Assembly: GCA_040255345.1 (NCBI GenBank)
Contig: JBDZUV010000024.1
Span: forward strand, 1 to 31,099
Length of the DNA: 31,099 nucleotides
From: JAFDWI01 sp040255345
GTDB taxonomy: Bacteria; Actinomycetota; Acidimicrobiia; Acidimicrobiales; Iamiaceae
Reading direction: 5' to 3'
Numbering within the stretch: position 1 is the stretch's first letter; each line of letters begins with the position of its first letter. Positions 7,643-14,666 of this stretch are shown here, in pieces. The notes beneath the pieces are model-generated. The model was not told the origin of the DNA. It searched no databases and saw nothing but the letters and a program-made list of their open reading frames with translations. A program made the translations under genes and the position numbers.

Positions 7643-8388
7643 TCGACGGGCGCGTCGCCCGTCTGCAGTTGCAACGTCCCGAACGTCTGAACGCACTCGA
7701 CGACGCGGTGCGCCTGGCATTGCGCGACGCGTTGAGCGAACTCGAAGAACGCCCGGACGTGTCGGTGGTCGTGCTCTCGGGTGCCGGGCGGGCGTTCTCC
7801 GCCGGTGCCGATTTGGCCTCGAGCGCGTACGCGCCGGTCACGGGTGACTGGGCGGCGAGACGGCACGTGACCGCGACCTGGCAGCGGTTGCTCGAGCAGT
7901 TCGACCGGCTGCCGCAGGTGAGTGTCGCAGCCGTGCACGGCCACGTGATCGGCGGCGGCGCGCTGCTGGCCGCGGCGTGCGACCTGCGGATCGCCGCGGA
8001 CACGACCCGGTTGCGCATCCCCGAGCTGGTGATCGGCATGCCGCTGACCTGGGCGGGTGTGCCGATCCTGGTGCGCGAGGTGGGGCTGGCGGTGACCCGG
8101 GACTGGGTGCTGACCGGCCGGGAGGTCGACGCGGCGGAGCTGCTCCGGACCGGCTACGTGACCCGGCTGGTGTCCGCGGACGCCTTCGACGACGCGGTCG
8201 CGGCACTGATCGGCGAGCTCGTGACCGTGCCGGCCGGGCCATTGGCGATGACCCGGGCGATGACCGCTGCGATCGGGCGGTCGAACCCGGCGTTCGCCGC
8301 GGCCTGGGCCGACGCGGACATCCAGCAGTGGACCTTCGGCGAGGACGAGTACCGCGCCGCCATCCGCCGCCACCTCGACCGAAAGTGA
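7609..8388 (+). CDS. Enoyl-CoA hydratase/isomerase (crotonase) family protein
   Basis: 259-residue crotonase-fold protein expected to act on an acyl-CoA. Oxyanion-hole segments are clear: GRAFSAGADL (60-69) and HGHVIGGGALLAAACD (110-125). Compared with rat enoyl-CoA hydratase, the second catalytic glutamate is present (Glu139 in IPELVIG), but the first is replaced by Leu119. That pattern is usual in isomerases or other crotonase-family reactions, so hydratase activity should not be assumed. The start ATG overlaps the 3' end of ctaA by 34 nt, suggesting coupled translation. No other beta-oxidation gene is nearby. Confidence 0.82.
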   Translation: MQSNGSPVEFVIDGRVARLQLQRPERLNALDDAVRLALRDALSELEERPDVSVVVLSGAGRAFSAGADLASSAYAPVTGDWAARRHVTATWQRLLEQFDRLPQVSVAAVHGHVIGGGALLAAACDLRIAADTTRLRIPELVIGMPLTWAGVPILVREVGLAVTRDWVLTGREVDAAELLRTGYVTRLVSADAFDDAVAALIGELVTVPAGPLAMTRAMTAAIGRSNPAFAAAWADADIQQWTFGEDEYRAAIRRHLDRK

Positions 8389-8398
8389 GTGACTTCCG

Positions 8399-9385
8399 AT
8401 GACTGACCGGATCAGGCTGGGCATCTACGGCTACGGCAACCTCGGCCGCGGGGTCGAGGCGGCGATCTCGCAGAGCCCCGACCTCGAACTGGTGGGGGTG
8501 TTCACCCGTCGCGACCCGACCACGATCACCCCGCTGGATGCCGCCACGCCGGTGCGGCGCGTCGAAGACGCGGCCGGTCTGGCCGACGCCATCGACGTGA
8601 TGGTGGCGTGCGGAGGCTCCAAGGAGGACCTCCCCGCCCAGGTGCCGGGTCTCGTGAGGACGTTCAGCGTGGTCGATTCCTTCGACACCCACGCGAAGAT
8701 CCCCGAGTACTTCGCCACGCTCGATGCCGCGGCGCGGGCCGCGGGCACGCTGGCGGTGATCTCGACGGGATGGGATCCGGGACTGTTCAGCCTGAACCGG
8801 ATGTTCGCCGAGGCGATCCTGCCCGCCGGTCAGACCGCGACCTTCTGGGGTCGAGGGGTCTCCCAGGGTCACAGCGACGCGATCCGCAGGGTTCCCGGGG
8901 TCGCCGCCGGAGTGCAGTACACCGAACCGATTCCCGCTGCGATCGACGCGGTGCGCTCGGGGACGCGGCCCGAGCTGACCCCGGGCACCTCTCACACCCG
9001 TGCGTGTTTCGTCGTGCTGGAAGACGGCGCCGACCCCGACGCCGTGCGCGCCGCGATCATCGCGATGCCCGACTACTTCGCCCCGTACGACACCACCGTC
9101 ACCTTCGTCACCGCCTCTGAACTCGCCCGTGACCACGGCGCCATGCCCCACGGCGGGGTGGTGATCCGCAGCGGTACCACGGCCGACGGTGCCGGCCACA
9201 CGATCGAATACCGCCTCGAGCTCGGGCACAACCCGTCGTTCACCGCGAGTGTGCTGGTCGCCTACGCCCGGGCGGCACATCGACTCGCCGCCCGCGGTGA
9301 GGTCGGCGCTCGCACGGTGTTCGACATCGCCCCGGGTCTGTTGTCACCCCGCAGTCCCGCCGAACTGCGACGCGATCTGCTCTGA
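8399..9385 (+). CDS. ddh: meso-Diaminopimelate D-dehydrogenase
   Basis: Catalyses the NADPH-dependent reductive amination of L-2-amino-6-oxopimelate to meso-diaminopimelate, the one-step branch to lysine and peptidoglycan precursor. The 328-residue product matches the Corynebacterium glutamicum enzyme (320 residues) segment by segment: GYGNLGRGVE (11-20), STGWDPGLFSLNR, FWGRGVSQGHSDAIRR, MPDYF, MPHGGVVI and a C-terminal LLSP. The start lies 10 nt after the crotonase stop, with only a weak upstream purine run. It may be transcribed with ctaA and the crotonase gene, but no pathway links the three. No other lysine-biosynthesis gene is present in the window. Confidence 0.93.
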   Translation: MTDRIRLGIYGYGNLGRGVEAAISQSPDLELVGVFTRRDPTTITPLDAATPVRRVEDAAGLADAIDVMVACGGSKEDLPAQVPGLVRTFSVVDSFDTHAKIPEYFATLDAAARAAGTLAVISTGWDPGLFSLNRMFAEAILPAGQTATFWGRGVSQGHSDAIRRVPGVAAGVQYTEPIPAAIDAVRSGTRPELTPGTSHTRACFVVLEDGADPDAVRAAIIAMPDYFAPYDTTVTFVTASELARDHGAMPHGGVVIRSGTTADGAGHTIEYRLELGHNPSFTASVLVAYARAAHRLAARGEVGARTVFDIAPGLLSPRSPAELRRDLL

Positions 9386-9421
9386 GCAGCCAGGTCGGTC
9401 CCGCCCACCGGCGCTTCCGCG

Positions 9422-9427
9422 TAGGAT
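9422..9427 (+). promoter_or_regulatory. Leaderless-type -10 hexamer before the GlsB-like gene
   Basis: TAGGAT ends 7 nt before the GTG at 9435. The embedded AGGA could alternatively serve as a weak ribosome site with 8-nt spacing. Confidence 0.4.
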
Positions 9428-9434
9428 CGCCGCC

Positions 9435-9692
9435 GTGCTCCTGATCGGAATCGTCCTTTTCGGCATGCTCATCGGCGCCGCGGCCCAGTACATCCTGAAC
9501 GGCATGCGTCACGAGATCGACTGGGGATCCGCGCTGATCGCCGGCCTCGTCGGGTCTTTCGTCGGCGGACTGTTGATCAGTCTGATCGCCGGTGACGGAC
9601 TCGCGTTCCGGCCGAGCGGTATCATCGGTTCTCTCGTCGGCGCGGTCATCGTGACCGCAGCACTGGGCTGGTTGCGAACCCGCAAGGCCTGA
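9435..9692 (+). CDS. GlsB/YeaQ/YmgE-family small membrane protein
   Basis: 85-residue protein of the transglycosylase-associated (YeaQ/YmgE) family, a stress-linked small inner-membrane group whose molecular function is not settled. Three hydrophobic segments are visible (about 1-19, 31-53 and 63-80), each rich in Gly and Ala with small-residue patterns such as GLVGSFVGG and GIIGSLVGA, and it ends in a basic tail (RTRKA). The GTG at 9435 is the only start that gives the family's short N-terminus and has TAGGAT at leaderless distance. It stands alone between ddh (49-nt gap) and the pirin gene (29-nt gap). Confidence 0.82.
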   Translation: MLLIGIVLFGMLIGAAAQYILNGMRHEIDWGSALIAGLVGSFVGGLLISLIAGDGLAFRPSGIIGSLVGAVIVTAALGWLRTRKA

Positions 9693-9709
9693 ACTCGCTC
9701 GACTCGGCC

Positions 9710-9715
9710 TAGCTT
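9710..9715 (+). promoter_or_regulatory. Leaderless-type -10 hexamer before the pirin gene
   Basis: TAGCTT ends 6 nt before the ATG at 9722. The GGAGG between them leaves a gap of one base to the ATG, too close to work as a normal ribosome site, so initiation on a leaderless message is the better reading. Confidence 0.4.
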
Positions 9716-9721
9716 GGAGGC

Positions 9722-10771
9722 ATGGGCGATCCGGTCTTGCAGCTCGTTCGACTCGACGAACAGCGTTGGCCGACGGTCGACCCGTTCCTGAACTGCGTCC
9801 ACCACGTCGACGCCTACCCCGAGGGCAACGAGGCCATGGGGCCCGAGGCGTCACTCGGCGGCCGGGAGATCGGCTCGGATTTCGCCGGGATCGACGGCTG
9901 GCGCATGTACCACGGTGACGTCGTGCCGGGGTTCCCGGCCCATCCGCACCGTGGTTTCGAGACGGTCACCTACGTGCGCACCGGGCTGATCGACCACGCC
10001 GACTCGCTGGGAGCGACGGCCCGCTACGGCCGAGGCGACGTGCAGTGGCTCACCGCGGGTCGGGGGATCCAGCACGCGGAGATGTTCCCGCTCGTCGAAC
10101 GTGACGCACCCAATCCGCTCGAGTTGTTCCAGATCTGGGTGAACCTGCCCGCGTCGCACAAGCTCGTCGAACCGACCTTCACGATGTTCGCCGACCGGAA
10201 CGTGCCCCGAGTCACCATCGGTGCCGGTGCCGGCAAAGCTCACACGACGGTCACCGTGATCGCCGGCTCCTTCGACGGCACCGAAGCGCTCGCTCCGCCG
10301 CCGGATTCGTGGGCGGCCGATCCGGGATCGGATCTGGCCATCTGGCATCTCGTGCTCGACCCGGGAGCGTCGGTGACCCTGCCCGCGGCCCGCAGCCGGC
10401 ACACGGTGCGGACGCTGTACGTGTTCGACCACGGGTCGCTGACCATCGCCGGTCACCCCGATGCCGTCGGCTTCGACACCGCGGTGGCCGTCCACCCCGA
10501 GAGCCCGCTCGAACTGCACAGCGACGACGGCACCGAGGTGCTGGTGCTCGCCGGGGTACCGATCGCCGAGCCCGTGGCCAGCTACGGCCCGTTCGTGATG
10601 AACACGAGCGACGAGATCGCCGCCACCCTCGACGAGTACCAGCGGACCCGCTTCGGCGGTTGGCCCTGGCCGAGTGACGCGCCGGTGCATCCCCGCTCGG
10701 AGGGCCGCTTCGCCCGCCATGCCGACGGCCGTTTCGAAGACCTCGAGACGGGACGCGTCCAGACCGGCTGA
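9722..10771 (+). CDS. Pirin family protein (bicupin)
   Basis: 349-residue two-cupin protein. The N-terminal cupin carries the four metal ligands of human pirin: His74 and His76 (HPHRGFE), His118 and Glu120 (GIQHAEMFP), with the surrounding signature FETVTYV and GDVQWLTAGRG. The C-terminal cupin (about 160-290) is more divergent. Bacterial pirins include quercetin 2,3-dioxygenases and proteins of unknown role; intact ligands here allow metal binding but not a substrate call. It appears to be its own transcription unit, with TAGCTT just before the ATG and a hairpin 24 nt after the stop. Confidence 0.88.
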   Translation: MGDPVLQLVRLDEQRWPTVDPFLNCVHHVDAYPEGNEAMGPEASLGGREIGSDFAGIDGWRMYHGDVVPGFPAHPHRGFETVTYVRTGLIDHADSLGATARYGRGDVQWLTAGRGIQHAEMFPLVERDAPNPLELFQIWVNLPASHKLVEPTFTMFADRNVPRVTIGAGAGKAHTTVTVIAGSFDGTEALAPPPDSWAADPGSDLAIWHLVLDPGASVTLPAARSRHTVRTLYVFDHGSLTIAGHPDAVGFDTAVAVHPESPLELHSDDGTEVLVLAGVPIAEPVASYGPFVMNTSDEIAATLDEYQRTRFGGWPWPSDAPVHPRSEGRFARHADGRFEDLETGRVQTG

Positions 10772-10795
10772 GCCACCGGTGTTCACTCGGCCGGC

Positions 10796-10810
10796 GCCGT
10801 GACACACGGC
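10796..10810 (+). terminator. Hairpin after the pirin gene
   Basis: GCCGTG-ACA-CACGGC is a perfect 6-bp stem with a 3-nt loop, 24 nt past the pirin stop and 9 nt before the palindrome at 10820. There is no U tract, so it is a weak terminator candidate or an mRNA 3'-end stabiliser. Confidence 0.35.
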
Positions 10811-10819
10811 CTCGGCGTC

Positions 10820-10831
10820 TGACAAATGTCA
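10820..10831 (+). promoter_or_regulatory. TGACA-AA-TGTCA palindrome upstream of the ABC/two-component operon
   Basis: A perfect 5-bp inverted repeat with a 2-nt spacer, 60 bp before the ABC ATPase ATG. CTGACA at 10819-10824 overlaps it and matches a -35 hexamer at 5 of 6 positions, though I see no good -10 at standard spacing. It is a candidate binding site for the LuxR-type regulator encoded by the fourth gene of the operon. An in-frame ATG inside it (10826) is unlikely to be a start. Confidence 0.4.
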
Positions 10832-10891
10832 CGACGAATCGGTGGGATCGACGACTACCCATCGTCGCCCGACCGGGGCATCCTCGAGGTC

Positions 10892-11812
10892 ATGTCCGAT
10901 CGAACGACCCGCATGAACACCGGCATCGAGCTGCACGGGCTCGTCAAGTCCTTCGGCGAGGTGCATGCGGTGCGCGGCGTGGACCTGACGATCGGTCCGG
11001 GTGAGACGGTGGCGATCCTCGGCCCGAACGGCGCCGGCAAGTCCACGACCATCGACCTGCTGCTGGGCCTGCTCCGCCCCGACGCGGGCACCGTGTCGAT
11101 TCTCGGCCGGCCTCCCGAACGCGCGGTACGGGCCGGCAAGGTCTCGGCGATGCTGCAGACCGGTGGGCTGATCCGTGAGATCACCGTCGGCGAGCTCGTC
11201 ACGATGATGGCGTCGCTGTACGACGCGCCGATGGACGTACACGAGGCGCTCGCGGTGACCGGCCTGAGCGACTTCGCCGACCGTCGCACCGAGGGCCTGT
11301 CGGGCGGCCAGACCCAGCGGGTGCGTTTCGCGCTGGCGATCGTCGCCGACCCGTCCTTCGTGTTCCTCGACGAGCCCACCGTCGCCCTCGATGTGGAGGC
11401 CCGCCGGGAGTTCTGGACGACGATCCGCCGCTTCACCGAGCGGGGCACCACGGTGGTGTTCGCCACCCACTACCTCGACGAGGCCGATGCGAACGCCGAC
11501 CGGATCGTGTTGATGGCCGACGGCGCCATCGTGGCCGACGGGTCGGTCACCGACATCAAGGCCCACGTCGACATCCGCACGATCCGTTTCACCCTGCCCG
11601 GCGGCGACTCGACGGCACTGGCGGCGCTGCCCGGCGTGGTCGACGTCGACCGTCACGGCGACTCGATCAGGCTGCGCTGCGACGACGCCGACCTCGCCCT
11701 CCGCGCGCTGATCGCCACCCGCCCCGACGCACGCGATTTCGAGGTCCGCGGCGCAGACCTCGAAGAAGCCTTCCTGCAACTCACCACCAGCATCCCCGCG
11801 GCCGTCCGATGA
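10892..11812 (+). CDS. ABC transporter ATP-binding protein (DrrA/NatA type)
   Basis: 306-residue ATPase that would power the permease encoded next. All nucleotide-binding motifs are intact: Walker A GPNGAGKST (44-52), signature LSGGQ (136-140), Walker B FVFLDE (156-161) and switch His193 (ATHYLDEAD). A C-terminal extension of about 80 residues after position 225 resembles that of drug/antibiotic and lipid exporters of this subfamily. The ATG at 10892 gives a normal lead-in to the first beta strand; an upstream in-frame ATG at 10826 would add 22 non-homologous residues. The stop overlaps the permease start by 4 nt (ATGA). Substrate unknown. Confidence 0.9.
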   Translation: MSDRTTRMNTGIELHGLVKSFGEVHAVRGVDLTIGPGETVAILGPNGAGKSTTIDLLLGLLRPDAGTVSILGRPPERAVRAGKVSAMLQTGGLIREITVGELVTMMASLYDAPMDVHEALAVTGLSDFADRRTEGLSGGQTQRVRFALAIVADPSFVFLDEPTVALDVEARREFWTTIRRFTERGTTVVFATHYLDEADANADRIVLMADGAIVADGSVTDIKAHVDIRTIRFTLPGGDSTALAALPGVVDVDRHGDSIRLRCDDADLALRALIATRPDARDFEVRGADLEEAFLQLTTSIPAAVR

Positions 11813-12537
11813 CCGCTGCCACCTACACCCGATACGAGCTGCTGCGCACCTTCCGCAACCGGCGTTTCTTCATCTTCTCACTGGTGTTTCCGCTGGTGCT
11901 CTTCTACGTGATCGCCGGATCGAACCGGCACACCGACCTCGGCGGGGTTCCCTTCCCCACCTACTACATGGGCGGGATGGCCGGATGGGCCACGATGATC
12001 GGCGTCACCGCCGGTGGCGCCCGCATCGCCGCCGAACGCCAGGTCGGCTGGAATCGCCAGTTGCGGCTCACGCCGCTGCGCCCGGCGACCTACCTCGGCG
12101 CCAAGATCGCCTCGGGCTACGCGCTGGCGGCGGCGTCACTGGTGCTGATCTACGTCGCGGGGCTCACGCTCGGCGTGCACGCGACCGGCGGCATCTGGGT
12201 GTCGATGACCGCGTTGATCATCGTCGCGCTCGCGCCGTTCGCGGCGCTCGGCGTGTACCTGGGGCACCGACTGAGCGTCGACTCGATGGGGCCCGCCCTG
12301 GGCGGCACCACGTCGCTGCTCGCCCTCGCCGGCGGCGCGTGGGGTCCGCTCGCCCAACACGGCTTCATGCACACCCTCACCCAGGCCGTGCCGTCGTACT
12401 GGCTGGTCCAGGCGGGGCAGGCCTACGGCGACGGGCCCCGCTGGCCCCCGGGGGCCTGGGTGGTGATCGTGGGCTGGACCATCGTGCTCGGCACGCTCGC
12501 CATGCGCGCCTACCGACGGGACACCGGCCGGTTCTGA
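11809..12537 (+). CDS. ABC-2 type transporter permease
   Basis: 242-residue integral membrane protein with about six hydrophobic segments and the ABC-2 layout: a cytosolic N-terminus (YTRYELLRTFRNRRFF), a first membrane helix, a short outside loop, then the GWATMIG region and the RQLRLTPLRP coupling segment. It is translationally coupled to the ATPase gene by ATGA and should form the transporter with it. Two-component partners follow directly. Similar four-gene sets in Bacillus (for example the linearmycin-resistance type) export membrane-active compounds; that role is inference here. Confidence 0.88.
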   Translation: MTAATYTRYELLRTFRNRRFFIFSLVFPLVLFYVIAGSNRHTDLGGVPFPTYYMGGMAGWATMIGVTAGGARIAAERQVGWNRQLRLTPLRPATYLGAKIASGYALAAASLVLIYVAGLTLGVHATGGIWVSMTALIIVALAPFAALGVYLGHRLSVDSMGPALGGTTSLLALAGGAWGPLAQHGFMHTLTQAVPSYWLVQAGQAYGDGPRWPPGAWVVIVGWTIVLGTLAMRAYRRDTGRF

Positions 12538-12576
12538 GAGACTGACCGTTGCCGCGCACCTCGGGAGCGGACCACC

Positions 12577-13902
12577 ATGCAATCCAGATGCCCACCACGA
12601 GAATCCGACCCGTCCCCCAGCGGCTTCGTCACGCCGAGCGGTGCACCGGCCTGGGCGAAGGCCGTCCTCGGCTTCACGTTTCCGGGGGTGTTCCTCGTCT
12701 ACCTGGCGCAGACCGCCGTGGGGATCGGCGCCCACAGCGAGGGCGCCGCGACGGTGGTGGGGCTGGGGCTGCTGGCCGCGTTCTGTGCGTGTTACCTCCT
12801 CGCCCTGGCCGAGTGGAACGGCCCGATCACCGGCGTCGTCTCGCGACGCGGGTGGTTCCTGTTCGGCACGATGATCGCGCTCACCGTCGCCGTCGCCCCG
12901 CTCGCGCACGAGGACGTCTGGGTGATGTACGTCTTCATCTGTTCGCTCGCGGTGGGGATGTTCCAGGCCCGAGGCCTGGTGGTGGTCTTCGCGTCGACCC
13001 TGCTCGCGATGTACCTGCCGCCGGCGATACCGGCGTGGCACGCGGGGGTGCAGTGGGATCCGGCGTTCACGATCCCGCTCATCTCACTCGCCCTGTACGC
13101 GTTCTTCGCGGTGATCCGGGCCAATGCCGAAATCAGCGAGGCCCGGGGCGAGATCGCCCGGTTGGCTGCCGAAGGCGAACGCAGCCGCATCGCGCGTGAC
13201 CTGCACGACCTGCTCGGTCATTCGCTGACGTCGATCACGGTCAAGGCCTCGCTCGCCCGCCGGGTGTCCGCCCACGACCCCGCACGCGCGGCCGCCGAGA
13301 TCGCGGAGGTCGAGTCGCTCGCCCGCGAGGCCCTCGCCGACGTCCGCTCCGCGGTGGGCGGCTACCGGGACGTGACCTTGGCGACCGAATTGGCCACGGG
13401 CCGCGAGGTGCTTCGGGCCGCCGGCATCGACGCGCAGTTCCCCGGAGCGGTCGACGTGGTCGACCCCGCGCATCGGGAACTGTTCGGTTGGGTGGTACGC
13501 GAAGGGGTCACCAACGTGGTGCGCCATGCGCGGGCGACGCGCTGCACGGTCGTGGTGGGCCGGTCGAGTCTGACGGTGAGCGACGACGGCATCGGCGCTG
13601 ATCTCGACGGTGCCGACGCGCCCGACGGCGGCGGCCGGGACGGCTCCGAGCGGACCGCCCGTGACCGGTCGGGAAACGGTCTGTCGGGCCTGCGCGAGCG
13701 CGTCGAGTCTGCCGGCGGCACGCTCCTGGTCGGACCCGATCCGCACCGGGGATGGCGGGTCTCGGTCGCCATGGACGCCGACCGGGAAAGCGACGGCCGC
13801 GACGGCGGCCCTGCGGCGGACGCCACCCCGACGGCCGCCCCGTCGGCGACGTCGACGACGTCGGGCCACTCCGGCGCCGCGGCGTCGCGGATCTCGACGT
13901 GA
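12577..13902 (+). CDS. Sensor histidine kinase, HisKA_3 (NarL/DesK-partner) family
   Basis: 441-residue membrane kinase. Five to six hydrophobic segments occupy about 27-182, with almost no extracellular domain, as in intramembrane-sensing kinases. A coiled linker (183-200) leads to the dimerisation/phosphoacceptor helix ERSRIARDLHDLLGHS with His210. The ATPase domain has the N box with Asn313, DDGIG (336-340) and GNGLSGL (366-372). The last 45 residues are a Gly/Ala/Thr/Ser-rich tail with no recognisable domain. GGGAG at 12563-12567 lies 9 nt before the ATG. It should phosphorylate the regulator 10 nt downstream and probably senses a membrane state or the transported compound. Confidence 0.9.
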   Translation: MQSRCPPRESDPSPSGFVTPSGAPAWAKAVLGFTFPGVFLVYLAQTAVGIGAHSEGAATVVGLGLLAAFCACYLLALAEWNGPITGVVSRRGWFLFGTMIALTVAVAPLAHEDVWVMYVFICSLAVGMFQARGLVVVFASTLLAMYLPPAIPAWHAGVQWDPAFTIPLISLALYAFFAVIRANAEISEARGEIARLAAEGERSRIARDLHDLLGHSLTSITVKASLARRVSAHDPARAAAEIAEVESLAREALADVRSAVGGYRDVTLATELATGREVLRAAGIDAQFPGAVDVVDPAHRELFGWVVREGVTNVVRHARATRCTVVVGRSSLTVSDDGIGADLDGADAPDGGGRDGSERTARDRSGNGLSGLRERVESAGGTLLVGPDPHRGWRVSVAMDADRESDGRDGGPAADATPTAAPSATSTTSGHSGAAASRIST

Positions 13903-13912
13903 GGCTCGCAGC

Positions 13913-14521
13913 ATGACCATCGCGCTGTTGCTCGCGGACGACCAGACCCTGGTGCGCAATGCTCTCGCCGCACTGTTGAACCTCGAGGACGACTTCGAGG
14001 TGGTCGCCGAGGTCGGCCGTGGCGACGAGGTGGTCGACGGAGTCCTCGCCCACCGGCCCGACGTGGCGTTGTTGGACATCGAGATGCCGGGCCTCGACGG
14101 CCTGGCCGTCGCCGACACGCTGAGCCGCGAGGCGCCCTGGTGCCGGGTGCTGATCCTGACCACGTTCGGTCGGTCGGGGTATCTGCGTCGGGCGATGGAG
14201 TCGGGCGCGCTGGGGTTCGTCGTCAAGGACGCACCCGCCGAACAACTCGCCGATGCGGTGCGGCGCGTCGCGGCCGGGGAACGGGTCGTCGACCCCGACC
14301 TCGCCGCGGCGACCCTGGCGAGCGGCCCCTCGCCGTTGACCGCACGGGAACGTGACGTGCTCATCGCGACCCGTGACGGCGCGACCGTCGCCGAAGCGGC
14401 GAAACGGTTGTTCCTGTCGCAGGGCACGGTACGCAACTACCTGTCGTCGGCGATCACCAAGACCGGCGCGAAGAACCGCGCCGGAGCCCAACGGGTCGCC
14501 ACCGAACGCGGCTGGCTGTGA
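13913..14521 (+). CDS. LuxR/NarL-family response regulator
   Basis: 202-residue regulator, partner of the preceding kinase. The receiver domain (1-118) has the acidic pair Asp9/Asp10, phosphoacceptor Asp55 (LLDIEMPG), a Thr pair in ILTTF and Lys in VVKDA. The C-terminal LuxR helix-turn-helix spans about 138-198 (LTARERDVL, VAEAAKRLFLSQGTVRNYLSSAI). GAGG at 13901-13904 is 8 nt before the ATG. It probably controls its own operon; the palindrome at 10820-10831 is the best site in view. Confidence 0.92.
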   Translation: MTIALLLADDQTLVRNALAALLNLEDDFEVVAEVGRGDEVVDGVLAHRPDVALLDIEMPGLDGLAVADTLSREAPWCRVLILTTFGRSGYLRRAMESGALGFVVKDAPAEQLADAVRRVAAGERVVDPDLAAATLASGPSPLTARERDVLIATRDGATVAEAAKRLFLSQGTVRNYLSSAITKTGAKNRAGAQRVATERGWL

Positions 14522-14524
14522 CCG

Positions 14525-14537
14525 CGACCTTCGGTCG
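14525..14537 (+). terminator. Hairpin just after the response regulator gene
   Basis: CGACC-TTC-GGTCG, a 5-bp stem with a 3-nt loop, begins 4 nt past the stop codon. It has no T tract. It may end the four-gene operon, since the next gene has its own -10 element. Confidence 0.35.
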
Positions 14538-14653
14538 TGAACGCCGTCTCGCCACGGCGCCACCCCTCGACGGCCCGAAGTCCGCGATGTGCTCACGTCG
14601 CCGGATCTGGTGGCGACGCTCCCTCCAGCCACGATGTACCCCGTTCGGGGCCC

Positions 14654-14659
14654 TACCGT
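14654..14659 (+). promoter_or_regulatory. Leaderless-type -10 hexamer before the FAD oxidoreductase gene
   Basis: TACCGT ends 7 nt before the ATG at 14667, and there is no ribosome site in front of the ATG. It supports this start over in-frame codons further upstream. Confidence 0.4.
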
Positions 14660-14666
14660 GACCGGC

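Noticed and set aside
6757..8424. A 555-codon open frame on the - strand, opposite ctaA and the crotonase gene
   Set aside because: Shadow of well-identified genes on the + strand; no domain and skewed Arg/Pro/Thr composition.
10826..10891. Upstream in-frame start for the ABC ATPase
   Set aside because: The ATG lies inside the TGACA-AA-TGTCA palindrome, and the added 22 residues do not resemble the family N-terminus.
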